Origin: a virus | Length of the DNA: 64,000 nt | IMG/VR virus record: IMGVR_UViG_3300024346_000018 | Span: 43,725 to 107,724 of that record | Strand: one strand, 5' to 3' | Shown here: positions 8,764 through 16,873 of the stretch, piece by piece | How the letters are laid out: the number at the start of each line of letters is the position of its first letter | Numbering within the stretch: position 1 is the stretch's first letter | Position numbers and translations under genes: made by a program | The notes under the pieces: generated by a model | What the model saw: the letters and a program-made list of their open reading frames with translations, nothing else | Databases searched by the model: none | What the model was told of the DNA's origin: nothing

Positions 8764-9497
8764 TTAGTCCAGTTTTCTAATGCTTTTAAATATCCATCAC
8801 CCATATGGTCCATTATATTTTTACCTGAAAATAATGCTTTAAGATATAACCAAAATGATCTTAATGATGATTCTTTTTTTAATATATTACCATCTGTATC
8901 TAATCTTACTTGATAGTTTACGTGATGAAATCTAATATATGGTACGTGGGTTACTAGATCATTTTTATGTACTACTCGTAGAGTATCTATACCACTATTA
9001 TCGTAATTTTCCTTAAATACTTTATTGCCAACTCTTGGGCTGCCAATAGTTGTTGATTTAATATTATAATGTGGATAATGTTTTTTTATTGAGTGTGCAT
9101 ATAATGTTGCTACTGCCCCACCTAAACTATGTCCACAAACTACAATATCTGTAGCTTCACCTTGTAAATTTTCTAATGCAGTATCAATTGCATCGTAAGT
9201 ATCACCCACTACCGATTCCCAACAATATTTAAATCCAATATGAACCTTTTCTCCATCGTTTAAAAATGGTACTTTATCAATTGAAGCATCGTTTTGAAAA
9301 TCCTTCTTTGATTCACTACCTCTCCATACAACATATATTGATTTATTTTTTGTTGCTACAAATCCTTGTGTGTCTGATTTTTTATTTTCAATCCATTTAA
9401 CAAATTCTAATCCGTATTCACCCCACTTAATTTCTTCTTGTTTAGAATAAGCTAATACTGCTAATTTTGCGTTGTATAATGCTTCGTTTCTTGTCAT
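8760..9497 (-). CDS. Class 3 lipase (alpha/beta hydrolase)
   Basis: The 245-residue protein is a complete lipase_3 domain. It has the oxyanion-side motif VVWRGSES (56-63), the nucleophile elbow GHSLGG with Ser124, the GSPRVGN motif (152-158), the acid residue in HKNDLVTHVP (Asp180) and a C-terminal FHHVNY (His191/192). All triad residues are present. There is no signal peptide or membrane segment, so it would act in the cytoplasm unless released by holin or carried in the virion. It is the first gene of the lipase-terminase-portal operon and overlaps the terminase start. Membrane lipid degradation at lysis is a reasonable inference; substrate is unknown. Confidence 0.85.
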   Translation of the reverse strand: MTRNEALYNAKLAVLAYSKQEEIKWGEYGLEFVKWIENKKSDTQGFVATKNKSIYVVWRGSESKKDFQNDASIDKVPFLNDGEKVHIGFKYCWESVVGDTYDAIDTALENLQGEATDIVVCGHSLGGAVATLYAHSIKKHYPHYNIKSTTIGSPRVGNKVFKENYDNSGIDTLRVVHKNDLVTHVPYIRFHHVNYQVRLDTDGNILKKESSLRSFWLYLKALFSGKNIMDHMGDGYLKALENWTK

Positions 9498-9511
9498 AAT
9501 GTAGTTTTGTA

Positions 9512-9520
9512 TATAAATAT
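9512..9520 (-). promoter_or_regulatory. Class B promoter-like element before lipase-terminase
   Basis: The coding strand reads TATATATTTATATAC, 15 bases ahead of the lipase start and immediately behind the terminator at 9522-9553. Confidence 0.5.
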
Positions 9521-9521
9521 A

Positions 9522-9553
9522 TAGAAAAAGAAAAGTCCGCTAAAAGCGGACTC
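9522..9553 (-). terminator. Rho-independent terminator after the 9585-10520 gene
   Basis: On the minus strand AGTCCGC and GCGGACT (7-bp perfect stem at 9534-9540 and 9546-9552, TTTTA loop) are followed by TTTCTTTTTCT. The T-tract runs directly into the class B element of the lipase operon. Confidence 0.85.
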
Positions 9554-9584
9554 TCTAAATAAACAAACATTATTATGAAAAATC

Positions 9585-10520
9585 TTATATTTCTTCTTCT
9601 GCGTCTTCAGCACCAACGATAGCAGCAGCATCTCTAGTTTCTTTATCTGAAATTTTAGGTATACCGTATTTCTTTTTAGTGATACGGAATTTTTTAGCTA
9701 ATTCTAAAGTAACTGGATCTTGTGTTTGAATCAATCCATCAGCGTATTGTTGAGCGATTTCTTGTCCTAACTCATCATCATTATCTACCATAGATTTCAT
9801 TTTATCAACATATTGTTGCTTTCCAGCAGCGTTATCAGCTTTACGATATGCTTCACGAGCACGTTTATAATCTAATGTTTTGGCAGCCAATTCAGCTCTA
9901 TCAGTAGGTAACTGGTAATCTGGATTAGCTTGAGTAGCAGCAGTATACTCAATATCACGACCGAATTTTGAACCACGGTCTTGAGATGGAGTAACCACAC
10001 CAGTCGCTTTTTCAAATCCTGTTGACACATCTTTTTGCGAGGCACTAAATGGCAGTTCATCATATGATATTTTTTTCTTTCCAATTGCACCAATTACTAA
10101 CGGACGAATAAAAGATTGTTGTGATGCATATTGACGATCAGGATTGGCTTCGTTATGAAACTTTAAAATATCCGTTGCTGTTAATGCTTCGCCTTTATCT
10201 TTTAATACTTTAACTATATCAACTAAACTTCTAAATTCTGATTTAGATAATTTACTTTGTACGCTTTCTAACTCACCTCTAAAATCTGGTTTTAATGAAT
10301 ATTTTACTTCAGCAGCACGAGCCATTTCTTTTAATTTTTGACCGCCTGCAGTTTCAATACCTTTAACATCAGCATTACCTTTAATAGCATCTAATTCCTT
10401 AGTATCTTTATAAGAAACTGCTTCTCTACCTTTAGCAGTAGTAACAAATGCAGTATTATCTTCACCCATGATTTCCTCACGTACTATTTTATTAATTATT
10501 TCTTTTAATTTATCTTCCAT
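9585..10520 (-). CDS. Unknown head-associated protein with CTS-like N-terminus
   Basis: The 311-residue protein opens MEDKLKEIINKIVREEIMGE, an amphipathic leader of the type shared with other genes in the structural block. The body is helical and charged, with no membrane segment or catalytic motif I can identify. Residues 90-150 (KSEFRSLVDIVKVLKDKGEALTATD region) might form a small helical domain. It is monocistronic: a class B element upstream and a strong terminator downstream, which suggests high late expression. A packaged virion protein is a plausible inference. Confidence 0.6.
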   Translation of the reverse strand: MEDKLKEIINKIVREEIMGEDNTAFVTTAKGREAVSYKDTKELDAIKGNADVKGIETAGGQKLKEMARAAEVKYSLKPDFRGELESVQSKLSKSEFRSLVDIVKVLKDKGEALTATDILKFHNEANPDRQYASQQSFIRPLVIGAIGKKKISYDELPFSASQKDVSTGFEKATGVVTPSQDRGSKFGRDIEYTAATQANPDYQLPTDRAELAAKTLDYKRAREAYRKADNAAGKQQYVDKMKSMVDNDDELGQEIAQQYADGLIQTQDPVTLELAKKFRITKKKYGIPKISDKETRDAAAIVGAEDAEEEI

Positions 10521-10550
10521 TATTTTGTTTTTTGAATAGAAATTGTCTAT

Positions 10551-10559
10551 TATAAATAT
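10551..10559 (-). promoter_or_regulatory. Class B promoter-like element
   Basis: The coding strand reads ACGATATTTATAATAG, 30 bases ahead of the 9585-10520 start. Confidence 0.5.
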
Positions 10560-10561
10560 CG

Positions 10562-11086
10562 TTATTTTTTTAGTTCATTTAATATGATAGCAATTCTCTC
10601 CTCAGTACTACCTTTAATCTCAACTGTACGTTTTGGTTTATATGTTTGTAAGAACCATTTAATAGATTTATCTATCCTATCCCGATACTCAGGATTAGTT
10701 TCTCTAATACCATTATTTTCTATATCTACACCCTCGGGCGATACATAAAAAATAATATCGTATTGCTTAGCCAACAACATAGCCGCGTCAAATAATATCT
10801 CTTTTTCATTAGATTTAATCGACTTAGCCTCTTTAGTAAATGCACAAACATCATATACTGTTCTGTCAGTTAATAGATTATCATTAAATAATTCACTCGC
10901 ACGCTCAGCAATGAAAACCAACTGACCTTTAACACTAGAGTCAGTATTTAATGGGATACCTAAATCACTTAAATATTTAGATCGTTCAACACACCCAGTA
11001 TAATCCTTAAACTCATCTAATTCTAATAATGCTTTAACCAATGTAGTTTTACCTACAGACATTGTACCTGCTAAACCTATTTTCAT
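10562..11086 (-). CDS. P-loop NTPase/kinase, NadR- or AAA_28-like
   Basis: The 174-residue protein has a Walker A GTMSVGKTTL at residues 7-16, a DRT motif in LLTDRTVYDVCAF (about 76-88) typical of nucleoside/nucleotide-type kinases, and a YDIIFYVSPEG strand near 110-120. This layout matches the AAA_28/NadR kinase-like family that phosphorylates nucleosides or nicotinamide riboside. The substrate cannot be read from sequence. It overlaps the 11083-11403 gene by 4 bp and follows it in one transcript started by a class A promoter. Confidence 0.65.
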   Translation of the reverse strand: MKIGLAGTMSVGKTTLVKALLELDEFKDYTGCVERSKYLSDLGIPLNTDSSVKGQLVFIAERASELFNDNLLTDRTVYDVCAFTKEAKSIKSNEKEILFDAAMLLAKQYDIIFYVSPEGVDIENNGIRETNPEYRDRIDKSIKWFLQTYKPKRTVEIKGSTEERIAIILNELKK

Positions 11087-11403
11087 CGTGCTAAACCTAA
11101 TGTTAATGCTTTATTGTGACTAACTTCTTTACCATTCTTTGGATTGATGTATGTTCTATGAGCAACAGGAATCCAATGATTATCTCTATGAGTATAATCA
11201 AGAATATGATTATATCCCTTAGGATAAAAACATTCTACCGATATAGGTCCGGATGGGTTTTTGTCTAGATCGTATGTCCATACATCTCTCGTACCATCTG
11301 CATGATTAAATTCACGAGTATATTTACGTTTTTGTGGTTGGATCACACCTTCAGTAATTAACGTTTCACGATTTTTGGGTCTACCCCGTCTTTCTGTTTT
11401 CAT
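11083..11403 (-). CDS. Small basic protein with AT-hook-like N-terminus
   Basis: The 106-residue protein begins MKTERRGRPKNRETL, containing the RGRPK core of an AT-hook. The rest is aromatic and His-rich (DYTHRDNHWIPVAHRTYINPKNG), which may be a small DNA-binding or nuclease-like fold. It is translationally coupled to the downstream P-loop kinase. Function is unknown. Confidence 0.55.
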   Translation of the reverse strand: MKTERRGRPKNRETLITEGVIQPQKRKYTREFNHADGTRDVWTYDLDKNPSGPISVECFYPKGYNHILDYTHRDNHWIPVAHRTYINPKNGKEVSHNKALTLGLAR

Positions 11404-11424
11404 AATATTAATGTTTGTTTAATA

Positions 11425-11441
11425 TAAATATAATTAGGAAA
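11425..11441 (-). promoter_or_regulatory. Class A promoter motif
   Basis: TTTCCTAATTATATTTA on the coding strand, a consensus copy, 22 bases ahead of the 11083-11403 start. Confidence 0.65.
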
Positions 11442-11449
11442 CAAATATT

Positions 11450-12790
11450 TTACTCTACTCCTGTTATTTGCTCTAGTATATCTCTTTGAATTAGTTTTTC
11501 AGCAACATAAATACCGTGTGCCCCTGATACTGTAATTCCACGAGCTGATAATGCATCACCTACAAAATGTACATTAGGGTAGTCGTTTAATGATAAATCG
11601 TGGTAATTAACTAACGGTTCAGGTGATAAGTATTTAACTTCAGGAATATACATTCCCCAATCATCTCCAAATTCAAATATTTTATTCATATCTTGAATAA
11701 AATCCCAAACATATTTAAAATATCCATCAAGTGCAGGTTCAACTACATGAGCAAGTGTATCTAAACTAATTCGAGTAGCTGATACTTCATTACCTTCTGA
11801 TGTTGTTGATGGAGTTCTAGATGGTGAGTAATATAATCCTGTTCCGTTTGATTGTAGTTTTTGTACTACATTTCTACTCCAAGCAAATGGATCTTCGATA
11901 CCCTTAATTTCCATTAGGATACCGAAGTTAGTCATATTGTTCCGGAATTGTTCCCCTTTTTTCGCATGACCATTGTAAGTAACATCACCATAAGTTTCCT
12001 CAACGGCCACATAAGCAGCGTTATTGTTAGTGCAGAAACTACGAAGAGATACGTTATCGAATTTCTGATAAAGTTTGAAATCATAGCTGACATCGATTAA
12101 TTTTTGAAAATATTTTTGTGGTGCTTCAAATCGAACACCAATTTGTACTGATTTAGGTTCATTTGGTAATTGGTAATCATCTGCTAATTTTTGAGCAAAA
12201 TCAATACCTGATTTACCTACTGCAAATATTAATTTATCATATTTTAAACTTTTATACCCATCTAGTATATTATTAGTTTTATAATCTAAATAATTTAAAT
12301 GAAATATTATATCTTTAACTTCACAATTCCATATAAACTCAACACCTTTATCAGTTAAATATGAATACCACGCTTTAGCAATTTCATGCAAATAATTTGA
12401 ACCAATATGCCATACTGGAAATAAACGTAATCCAAAATATGGTTTGATGAAATCAGGTTCAGCAATAGGATCAGACATAAATATTTCGTCTGGTTTAGGA
12501 TGAAAACGAGTAAAATTATCTACTACTTGCTTCATCAATTCCATTGCTTTATCTTCACCACAATACTTAGCTAACTGACCACCGATTTCAGTATGATAAG
12601 TTAACTTACCATCTGACCACCCACCAGCACCTAACATACCTGTCATTACTTCTTCAGGTAAACGATTATGTGGGTCATTTCCTTTATCAATGATTTTGAT
12701 TAATTCACCCGGATATCCATTATCCACTAATTTAGTAGCAGCGTTAATACCTGCTACTCCAGCACCTACGATTATAATTTTTTTGTCCAT
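11450..12790 (-). CDS. FAD-dependent dehydrogenase, COG2509-like
   Basis: The 446-residue flavoprotein has an N-terminal dinucleotide fold IIIVGAGVAGINAA (residues 5-18), then GAGGWSDGKLTYHTEIGG (about 51-68), the signature of the uncharacterised COG2509 family. HIGSNYLHEIA and FAVGKSGIDFA follow, then PKSVQIGVRFEAPQ and a C-terminal FAD-binding GDALSARGITVSGAHG. A longer reading frame begins at 12859, but 12790 is preferred. It lies 21 bases behind a class A promoter and a terminator hairpin that the longer version would have to translate through. The reaction is unknown; a role in host redox or cofactor metabolism would make it an auxiliary metabolic gene. Such proteins are unusual in phages. 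Confidence 0.8.
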   Translation of the reverse strand: MDKKIIIVGAGVAGINAATKLVDNGYPGELIKIIDKGNDPHNRLPEEVMTGMLGAGGWSDGKLTYHTEIGGQLAKYCGEDKAMELMKQVVDNFTRFHPKPDEIFMSDPIAEPDFIKPYFGLRLFPVWHIGSNYLHEIAKAWYSYLTDKGVEFIWNCEVKDIIFHLNYLDYKTNNILDGYKSLKYDKLIFAVGKSGIDFAQKLADDYQLPNEPKSVQIGVRFEAPQKYFQKLIDVSYDFKLYQKFDNVSLRSFCTNNNAAYVAVEETYGDVTYNGHAKKGEQFRNNMTNFGILMEIKGIEDPFAWSRNVVQKLQSNGTGLYYSPSRTPSTTSEGNEVSATRISLDTLAHVVEPALDGYFKYVWDFIQDMNKIFEFGDDWGMYIPEVKYLSPEPLVNYHDLSLNDYPNVHFVGDALSARGITVSGAHGIYVAEKLIQRDILEQITGVE

Positions 12791-12810
12791 AATAAATTTT
12801 AAATTGCTTT

Positions 12811-12827
12811 TAAATATAATTAAGAAA
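12811..12827 (-). promoter_or_regulatory. Class A promoter motif fused to terminator
   Basis: TTTCTTAATTATATTTA, 21 bases ahead of the FAD dehydrogenase. Its TTTCTT begins directly at the base of the hairpin at 12828-12849, so the same bases also serve as the terminator T-tract. Confidence 0.65.
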
Positions 12828-12850
12828 GGCCCAATCTTACGATTGGGCCA
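12820..12850 (-). terminator. Terminator after the 12895-13884 gene
   Basis: A perfect 9-bp stem, GGCCCAATC with GATTGGGCC (12828-12836 and 12841-12849), closes a 4-base loop and is followed on the minus strand by TTTCTTAATT. Confidence 0.85.
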
Positions 12851-12894
12851 CAGATCCATTTTTAATATTAAGTCGAACGGCTATGAATCGTTCT

Positions 12895-13884
12895 TTAAAT
12901 TTTTAATAATCCTTCTGGATTTATTATAATAGCACCTCCGTTAATATAGGTATTATTTAATATGTCGTCAGTTGATAAATTATTGATACCTTCTTCAGTT
13001 ACTTTTCTAAATGATATTTTTCCATTTTCAGTAACATTTGCCATATATCCTCCAAATCCAGGTTTTTTAGCAAATTTAATAAGTAATATCTGTTTTAATA
13101 ATTTAGCAGCGCCTTCATTACTATCAAACGAAGACTCTAAATTCAATAATTGTAATAAAGAATCTACTTTAGCATAAATATTCCCAATCAAAGAATACTT
13201 ATCGGATAATTCTCTTAAATCTGAACTACTAAAATCTCTTAAAGTATTAAACGTATTAGTTAAGTCTACTTTATTAAAATTTGTTGATGTTGATACTTTT
13301 TTACTTGCTCCTTTACTTTCTAAAGATGAAACTAAAGCATCTAAACCAAATAATGTATTTAATAATTCAATATTTGCTTTATCTGAACCAAATTTACCTA
13401 AAGTCATACGATTAGTATCATATGCTTTTACTTCAACTCCAACTCCATCAATATTCAAATCCGGATTATCTCCTCCTTGAGTACCTATAGCATCATGTCC
13501 TGCCTGATGGGCAAATAACCAATATAAAGCAATTTCACCATTTCCAGTTCCTTTAGAACCAGCACTGCCTACTTCTTTCCCACCTTTTGGAGGAGATATT
13601 GGGTATAATCTTTTAAATATTTCTCCATCATTCCCACTTAAAGAAATATTAGCACCTAAAGAATATTTACCTTGAACTGCAGGCACTACTTCAACATTTA
13701 AAGCAGATTGTATTGTTTTGTCATACAATTCTGTTTCTTCAGTTATTGGGCGGGATTTTAAATCTAATTCCAATTCAGATAAAATTTCTTGCATTAATTT
13801 TTTATCTGAAGGATCAGTTAGATTAGGATATCCTTTAGGAAAACGATATGAGTATTGCTTTAAAAATCTATCTATAACATTCAT
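12895..13884 (-). CDS. Putative PD-(D/E)XK nuclease-like protein
   Basis: The 329-residue protein contains GNGEIALYWLF (115-125), with a conserved acidic residue at 117. PDLNIDGVGVEVKAYD follows (141-156), in which Pro-Asp141/142 and Glu151-Val-Lys153 fit the PD-(D/E)XK nuclease core. Related proteins with an IALYWLF...EVK layout occur in marine T4-like phages without assigned function. The start touches the stop of the 13884-14348 gene, and a strong terminator follows. It might trim DNA during packaging or act on host DNA; nuclease activity is inferred from the motif only. Confidence 0.55.
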   Translation of the reverse strand: MNVIDRFLKQYSYRFPKGYPNLTDPSDKKLMQEILSELELDLKSRPITEETELYDKTIQSALNVEVVPAVQGKYSLGANISLSGNDGEIFKRLYPISPPKGGKEVGSAGSKGTGNGEIALYWLFAHQAGHDAIGTQGGDNPDLNIDGVGVEVKAYDTNRMTLGKFGSDKANIELLNTLFGLDALVSSLESKGASKKVSTSTNFNKVDLTNTFNTLRDFSSSDLRELSDKYSLIGNIYAKVDSLLQLLNLESSFDSNEGAAKLLKQILLIKFAKKPGFGGYMANVTENGKISFRKVTEEGINNLSTDDILNNTYINGGAIIINPEGLLKI

Positions 13885-14348
13885 TATGCTTCTGCAGGTG
13901 TTTCTTCAGCTGGTGCCTCTTCAGGAGCAGCATTTAGATTTTGGGATGGTGTAGCTGCTCCTTTATCAGGATTGATTGGACCTACAATTAATAACTCTTG
14001 TATTGCTTTGATAGCACGTTGTTCTTCGCCTAAATTAGCTAGATTATATTGCGTACCAGCTACACGAGCAGTGAATTCAGAACCGTTCCAAATTAAATGA
14101 TATGTGTTAAAATTCTTTAGTGTAATTTTGAATGTAGTAGGACGAGGTGCTACCCATTCAATATTTTCTACGAATGCAGTAAAGTCTTCAGACATTAATG
14201 TAATTAATGTTTCTTGAAGTTTAGGGAATTTCTCCAACATTGGAGAATATTTAAAAGCAGCAGCCGTTGGGGTCTCTAACTTTTCAGTGTTACCCGCAAT
14301 CTTTTGTGCTGCTGCTCTTACTTTATCTGCTAATTCCTTTTTAGTCAT
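13884..14348 (-). CDS. Unknown structural-block protein (154 aa)
   Basis: The N-terminus MTKKELADKVRAAAQKIAGN is amphipathic and may belong to the shared leader family, though it is the weakest member. The middle holds a beta-rich PTTFKITLKNFNTYHLIWNG segment and the C-terminus is an Ala/Pro/Glu tail (PEEAPAEETPAEA). It is tightly coupled to its neighbours. No family is recognised. Confidence 0.55.
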   Translation of the reverse strand: MTKKELADKVRAAAQKIAGNTEKLETPTAAAFKYSPMLEKFPKLQETLITLMSEDFTAFVENIEWVAPRPTTFKITLKNFNTYHLIWNGSEFTARVAGTQYNLANLGEEQRAIKAIQELLIVGPINPDKGAATPSQNLNAAPEEAPAEETPAEA

Positions 14349-14350
14349 TA

Positions 14351-14779
14351 TTACAATTGAGTAGAATCGATTGCAACTTCTTCAACTGATTCTTCAGTTT
14401 CTAGAACTTCATCTTTTTCCTCTGGCTTCTCGTCTTTTTTGTCAGACTTAACACTTTTCTTTTTACCTTTTTTATCAGCGTCTTTACCGCCTGACATTTT
14501 TTCCTCAATTGCCAATCTAGCACCTTCATATTCATTTATTGATTTGTCCATCTCTTCCATTACTTTGGCGTATAATTTTTCGCCTAAATAGTGAGATAGG
14601 TTAACTTTTCCCATTAATTCCATTACTTTTTTAGCTTTAGTAGCTTCTTGCTCAATACGAGCCATTTTAGCTTCGTTTGCTGCGATATCACCTGCCTCAT
14701 CAATTTGAGCGATACGGTGAGAAACTGCTTCAGCAATCATTGACTTAACTAAAGCACGTAATTTTTCTTTCTGATTCAT
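14351..14779 (-). CDS. Unknown helical protein with CTS-like N-terminus
   Basis: The 142-residue protein begins MNQKEKLRALVKSMIAEAVS. A coiled helical region follows (residues 35-90), and the C-terminus is highly charged, with a Lys-rich stretch (KKGKKKSVKSDKKDEK) and then an acidic tail. Such a charged tail would suit a DNA-condensing internal head protein, but that is inference. Its start touches the stop of 14779-15408. Confidence 0.55.
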   Translation of the reverse strand: MNQKEKLRALVKSMIAEAVSHRIAQIDEAGDIAANEAKMARIEQEATKAKKVMELMGKVNLSHYLGEKLYAKVMEEMDKSINEYEGARLAIEEKMSGGKDADKKGKKKSVKSDKKDEKPEEKDEVLETEESVEEVAIDSTQL

Positions 14780-15408
14780 TATTTTTTAAGTTTTATTTTC
14801 CAAGCTAAGTTGAAACCAATATATTTATTTAGATTGTTATCCAAATATACATTCAGTCCATAAATATTGTCTTTCTTTGTTTTCAATGTAAGTTGTGGGC
14901 CAACTAATACATTTGAATTTCCTACTACACCTGATATACCAGCATATACTTGATTTTTAGGTAATTCTTTTACTATTTTAGTGTCAGTAATTGTACGTTC
15001 TTTAATTTGAGCACTCCATTTACGTCCAATAATTTTATTCATAGATATAGTATCGGTTAATTCAATTGTACCTAAATTATTATCTAGCACTAATTTATCT
15101 TTATATAATACTTTTTTATTGTATTCTTGTACTATTCTAATAGTATCGCCTTTTAAATAGACAGGTACTTCAACACGTTTTTCTTTTTCAACTATAGTTT
15201 CGTGGTATATATCTTCACCTTTAACATATTTTGTTTTATAGTGATCTATAACAACAGTATCTATTTTTTGCTTTAGTAATTCATAGTTCTTACCATCCAC
15301 GTTTACTAACGGCTTATCGCTGTCTTCTTTAGACGTGCATTGTTGAACAACAATCACTCCAACTAACACCAATATAATGATAATGAAGAAATTTGCTTTA
15401 GTAATCAT
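14779..15408 (-). CDS. Membrane-anchored protein, spanin-like candidate
   Basis: The 209-residue protein has an N-terminal hydrophobic segment FFIIIILVLVGVIVV (residues 7-21), then QQC, which may be a lipidation Cys or simply follow the anchor. A long periplasm-type coiled or strand region (30-140) and a C-terminal beta-rich part (YAGISGVVGNSNVLVGPQLTLK...) follow. The architecture resembles inner-membrane spanin components of Bacteroidota phages. A holin candidate lies three genes upstream, which supports a lysis role. No spanin partner gene is obvious. Confidence 0.45.
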   Translation of the reverse strand: MITKANFFIIIILVLVGVIVVQQCTSKEDSDKPLVNVDGKNYELLKQKIDTVVIDHYKTKYVKGEDIYHETIVEKEKRVEVPVYLKGDTIRIVQEYNKKVLYKDKLVLDNNLGTIELTDTISMNKIIGRKWSAQIKERTITDTKIVKELPKNQVYAGISGVVGNSNVLVGPQLTLKTKKDNIYGLNVYLDNNLNKYIGFNLAWKIKLKK

Positions 15409-15420
15409 ATCTTTATTATT

Positions 15421-16629
15421 TTACCATTTTTTACAAGACCAATAATTAGCTTTCCAACGTGGTCCTGGGTTACTACAATTATGTCTTGCTCTATACGCGG
15501 CACGGCGTTTTGGGTTTTTAGCTTTAATAACCATTCGTTTACCTTTAGCTGATTTACCTCCAAAACCGAAGTTAACTTTTACAACTTTGCCTTTAGCATT
15601 TTTAACATATACTTTAAATTTTTTAATATCGCCTTGCATTATTTTACCTAATTGAACTTTACGTCCACGGTATTCAGCTTCGGTTAATTTAGATTCAGTT
15701 AATTGACGAGAGTATTCTTTCATAAACATGATAAATCCCTCGTAATCCTCTTCACTTTCTACATCATATTCTTCATCTAAATCAGCTCCAATATCATTTA
15801 CGTCTTGGTATGCATATTTATTTAAAGGTTCAATTGTACCTAAAATTACTTGTGGATTTATACCTTTTGCTCTAGCAACCATTAAACGAGTATTACCACC
15901 TACTAAATAATATTTATTCGGAGAATATTGGAGAATCAACGCAGGAGGTGTTTTTTCAGCGGCTAATATGCTTTGAATGTCTTTACCGTAATATTGCGCC
16001 AATTCAATCGCTTCTTCCTCAGAATTTATATCGTATGAGTCAGTATTTTCTAAACGACTCCACATTTCATCAGTTAATGTAACTTCTTTACCACTTGCGA
16101 ATGAATTATATACTACATCATATGGTAGACCTAATTCATCTGCTGTACGTTCTATTTCCTCATTTTCGGCTTGTAAAATAGGAATCCATAATAATGGAGA
16201 TTTACTTTCTAAACGTACTTTAGCTTTATCTGTATTTGGAACAACACGATCGCCTTTACGATCAGCAGCTGCTTTTTTACGAGCAGTAGCAGCGCGTTCT
16301 TCTTTAGATAATGAATTTGCTTTAGCACGAGGTAAACAACGAGTTGTTGCTTGCCCTTTTTTCATTGTACCACATGGACCTGTTATATTACCTTGAGTAT
16401 CGATTCGAACCCAATCTTCTTTTTCAAACCAATCACGAAGTGACTCATGCATATCTAACTCGTCTTCCTCCATTAATCCTTTACATACTTTAACAGCACG
16501 ACCAGATAAATAAGCAGATGGTACTTCACCAGCAGCTATACGACGATCATAGTAAGCTTTACCCTTAGGACAAAGCTTTTTTTCCGTTATAACACTATCA
16601 ACTATGGATTTTATTTTATTCTGATCCAT
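15421..16629 (-). CDS. DUF5872 / ParB-like / head-maturation-type fusion protein
   Basis: The 402-residue product (start at 16629, MDQNKIKSIVDSVITEKK) combines three recognisable parts. Residues about 55-145 resemble DUF5872 (SLRDWFEKEDWVRIDTQGNI, GPCGTMKKG, RCLPRAKA). The middle (about 215-265) has a ParB/sulfiredoxin-like segment YYLVGGNTRLMVARAKG. The C-terminal 80 residues carry the basic YRGRKVQLGKIMQGD...YVKNAKGKVVKVNFG...RARHNCSNPGPRWKANYWSC signature seen at the C-terminus of many marine T4-like capsid-associated proteins. An in-frame start at 16704 would overlap the upstream gene by 89 bases; 16629 overlaps it by 14 and is preferred. Its role is unknown. Confidence 0.65.
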   Translation of the reverse strand: MDQNKIKSIVDSVITEKKLCPKGKAYYDRRIAAGEVPSAYLSGRAVKVCKGLMEEDELDMHESLRDWFEKEDWVRIDTQGNITGPCGTMKKGQATTRCLPRAKANSLSKEERAATARKKAAADRKGDRVVPNTDKAKVRLESKSPLLWIPILQAENEEIERTADELGLPYDVVYNSFASGKEVTLTDEMWSRLENTDSYDINSEEEAIELAQYYGKDIQSILAAEKTPPALILQYSPNKYYLVGGNTRLMVARAKGINPQVILGTIEPLNKYAYQDVNDIGADLDEEYDVESEEDYEGFIMFMKEYSRQLTESKLTEAEYRGRKVQLGKIMQGDIKKFKVYVKNAKGKVVKVNFGFGGKSAKGKRMVIKAKNPKRRAAYRARHNCSNPGPRWKANYWSCKKW

Positions 16630-16873
16630 TTTCTTCTTGTTTTGGTAGAAACCAATTTGAGCACCATTTAGATGGATCTTTAATTTGGTTTCCATCATTA
16701 TCAACTAATTCAGAAGTACCCATATGTTCTTGATAATTTGTACTTGAACACATATGTTTATCGTCTTGCTTATAGTAAAATTTACATACGTGGCATCCAA
16801 ATCCTACTGGAGAATACATGTATGGAGGTGATATCTCAGATACTTCACTTAATATGTTGATTAATTTAATCAT
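16616..16873 (-). CDS. Small Cys-rich protein
   Basis: The 85-residue protein begins MIKLINILSEVSEIS, matching the start of the kinase-phosphatase protein at 17671-18906 (MIKLFDILQEITG). Five cysteines (CHVCKFYY, MCSS, WCSNWF) could bind a metal ion. Similar short Cys proteins sit in structural clusters of marine T4-like phages. It overlaps the next gene by 14 bases and touches the holin candidate upstream. Confidence 0.55.
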   Translation of the reverse strand: MIKLINILSEVSEISPPYMYSPVGFGCHVCKFYYKQDDKHMCSSTNYQEHMGTSELVDNDGNQIKDPSKWCSNWFLPKQEENGSE

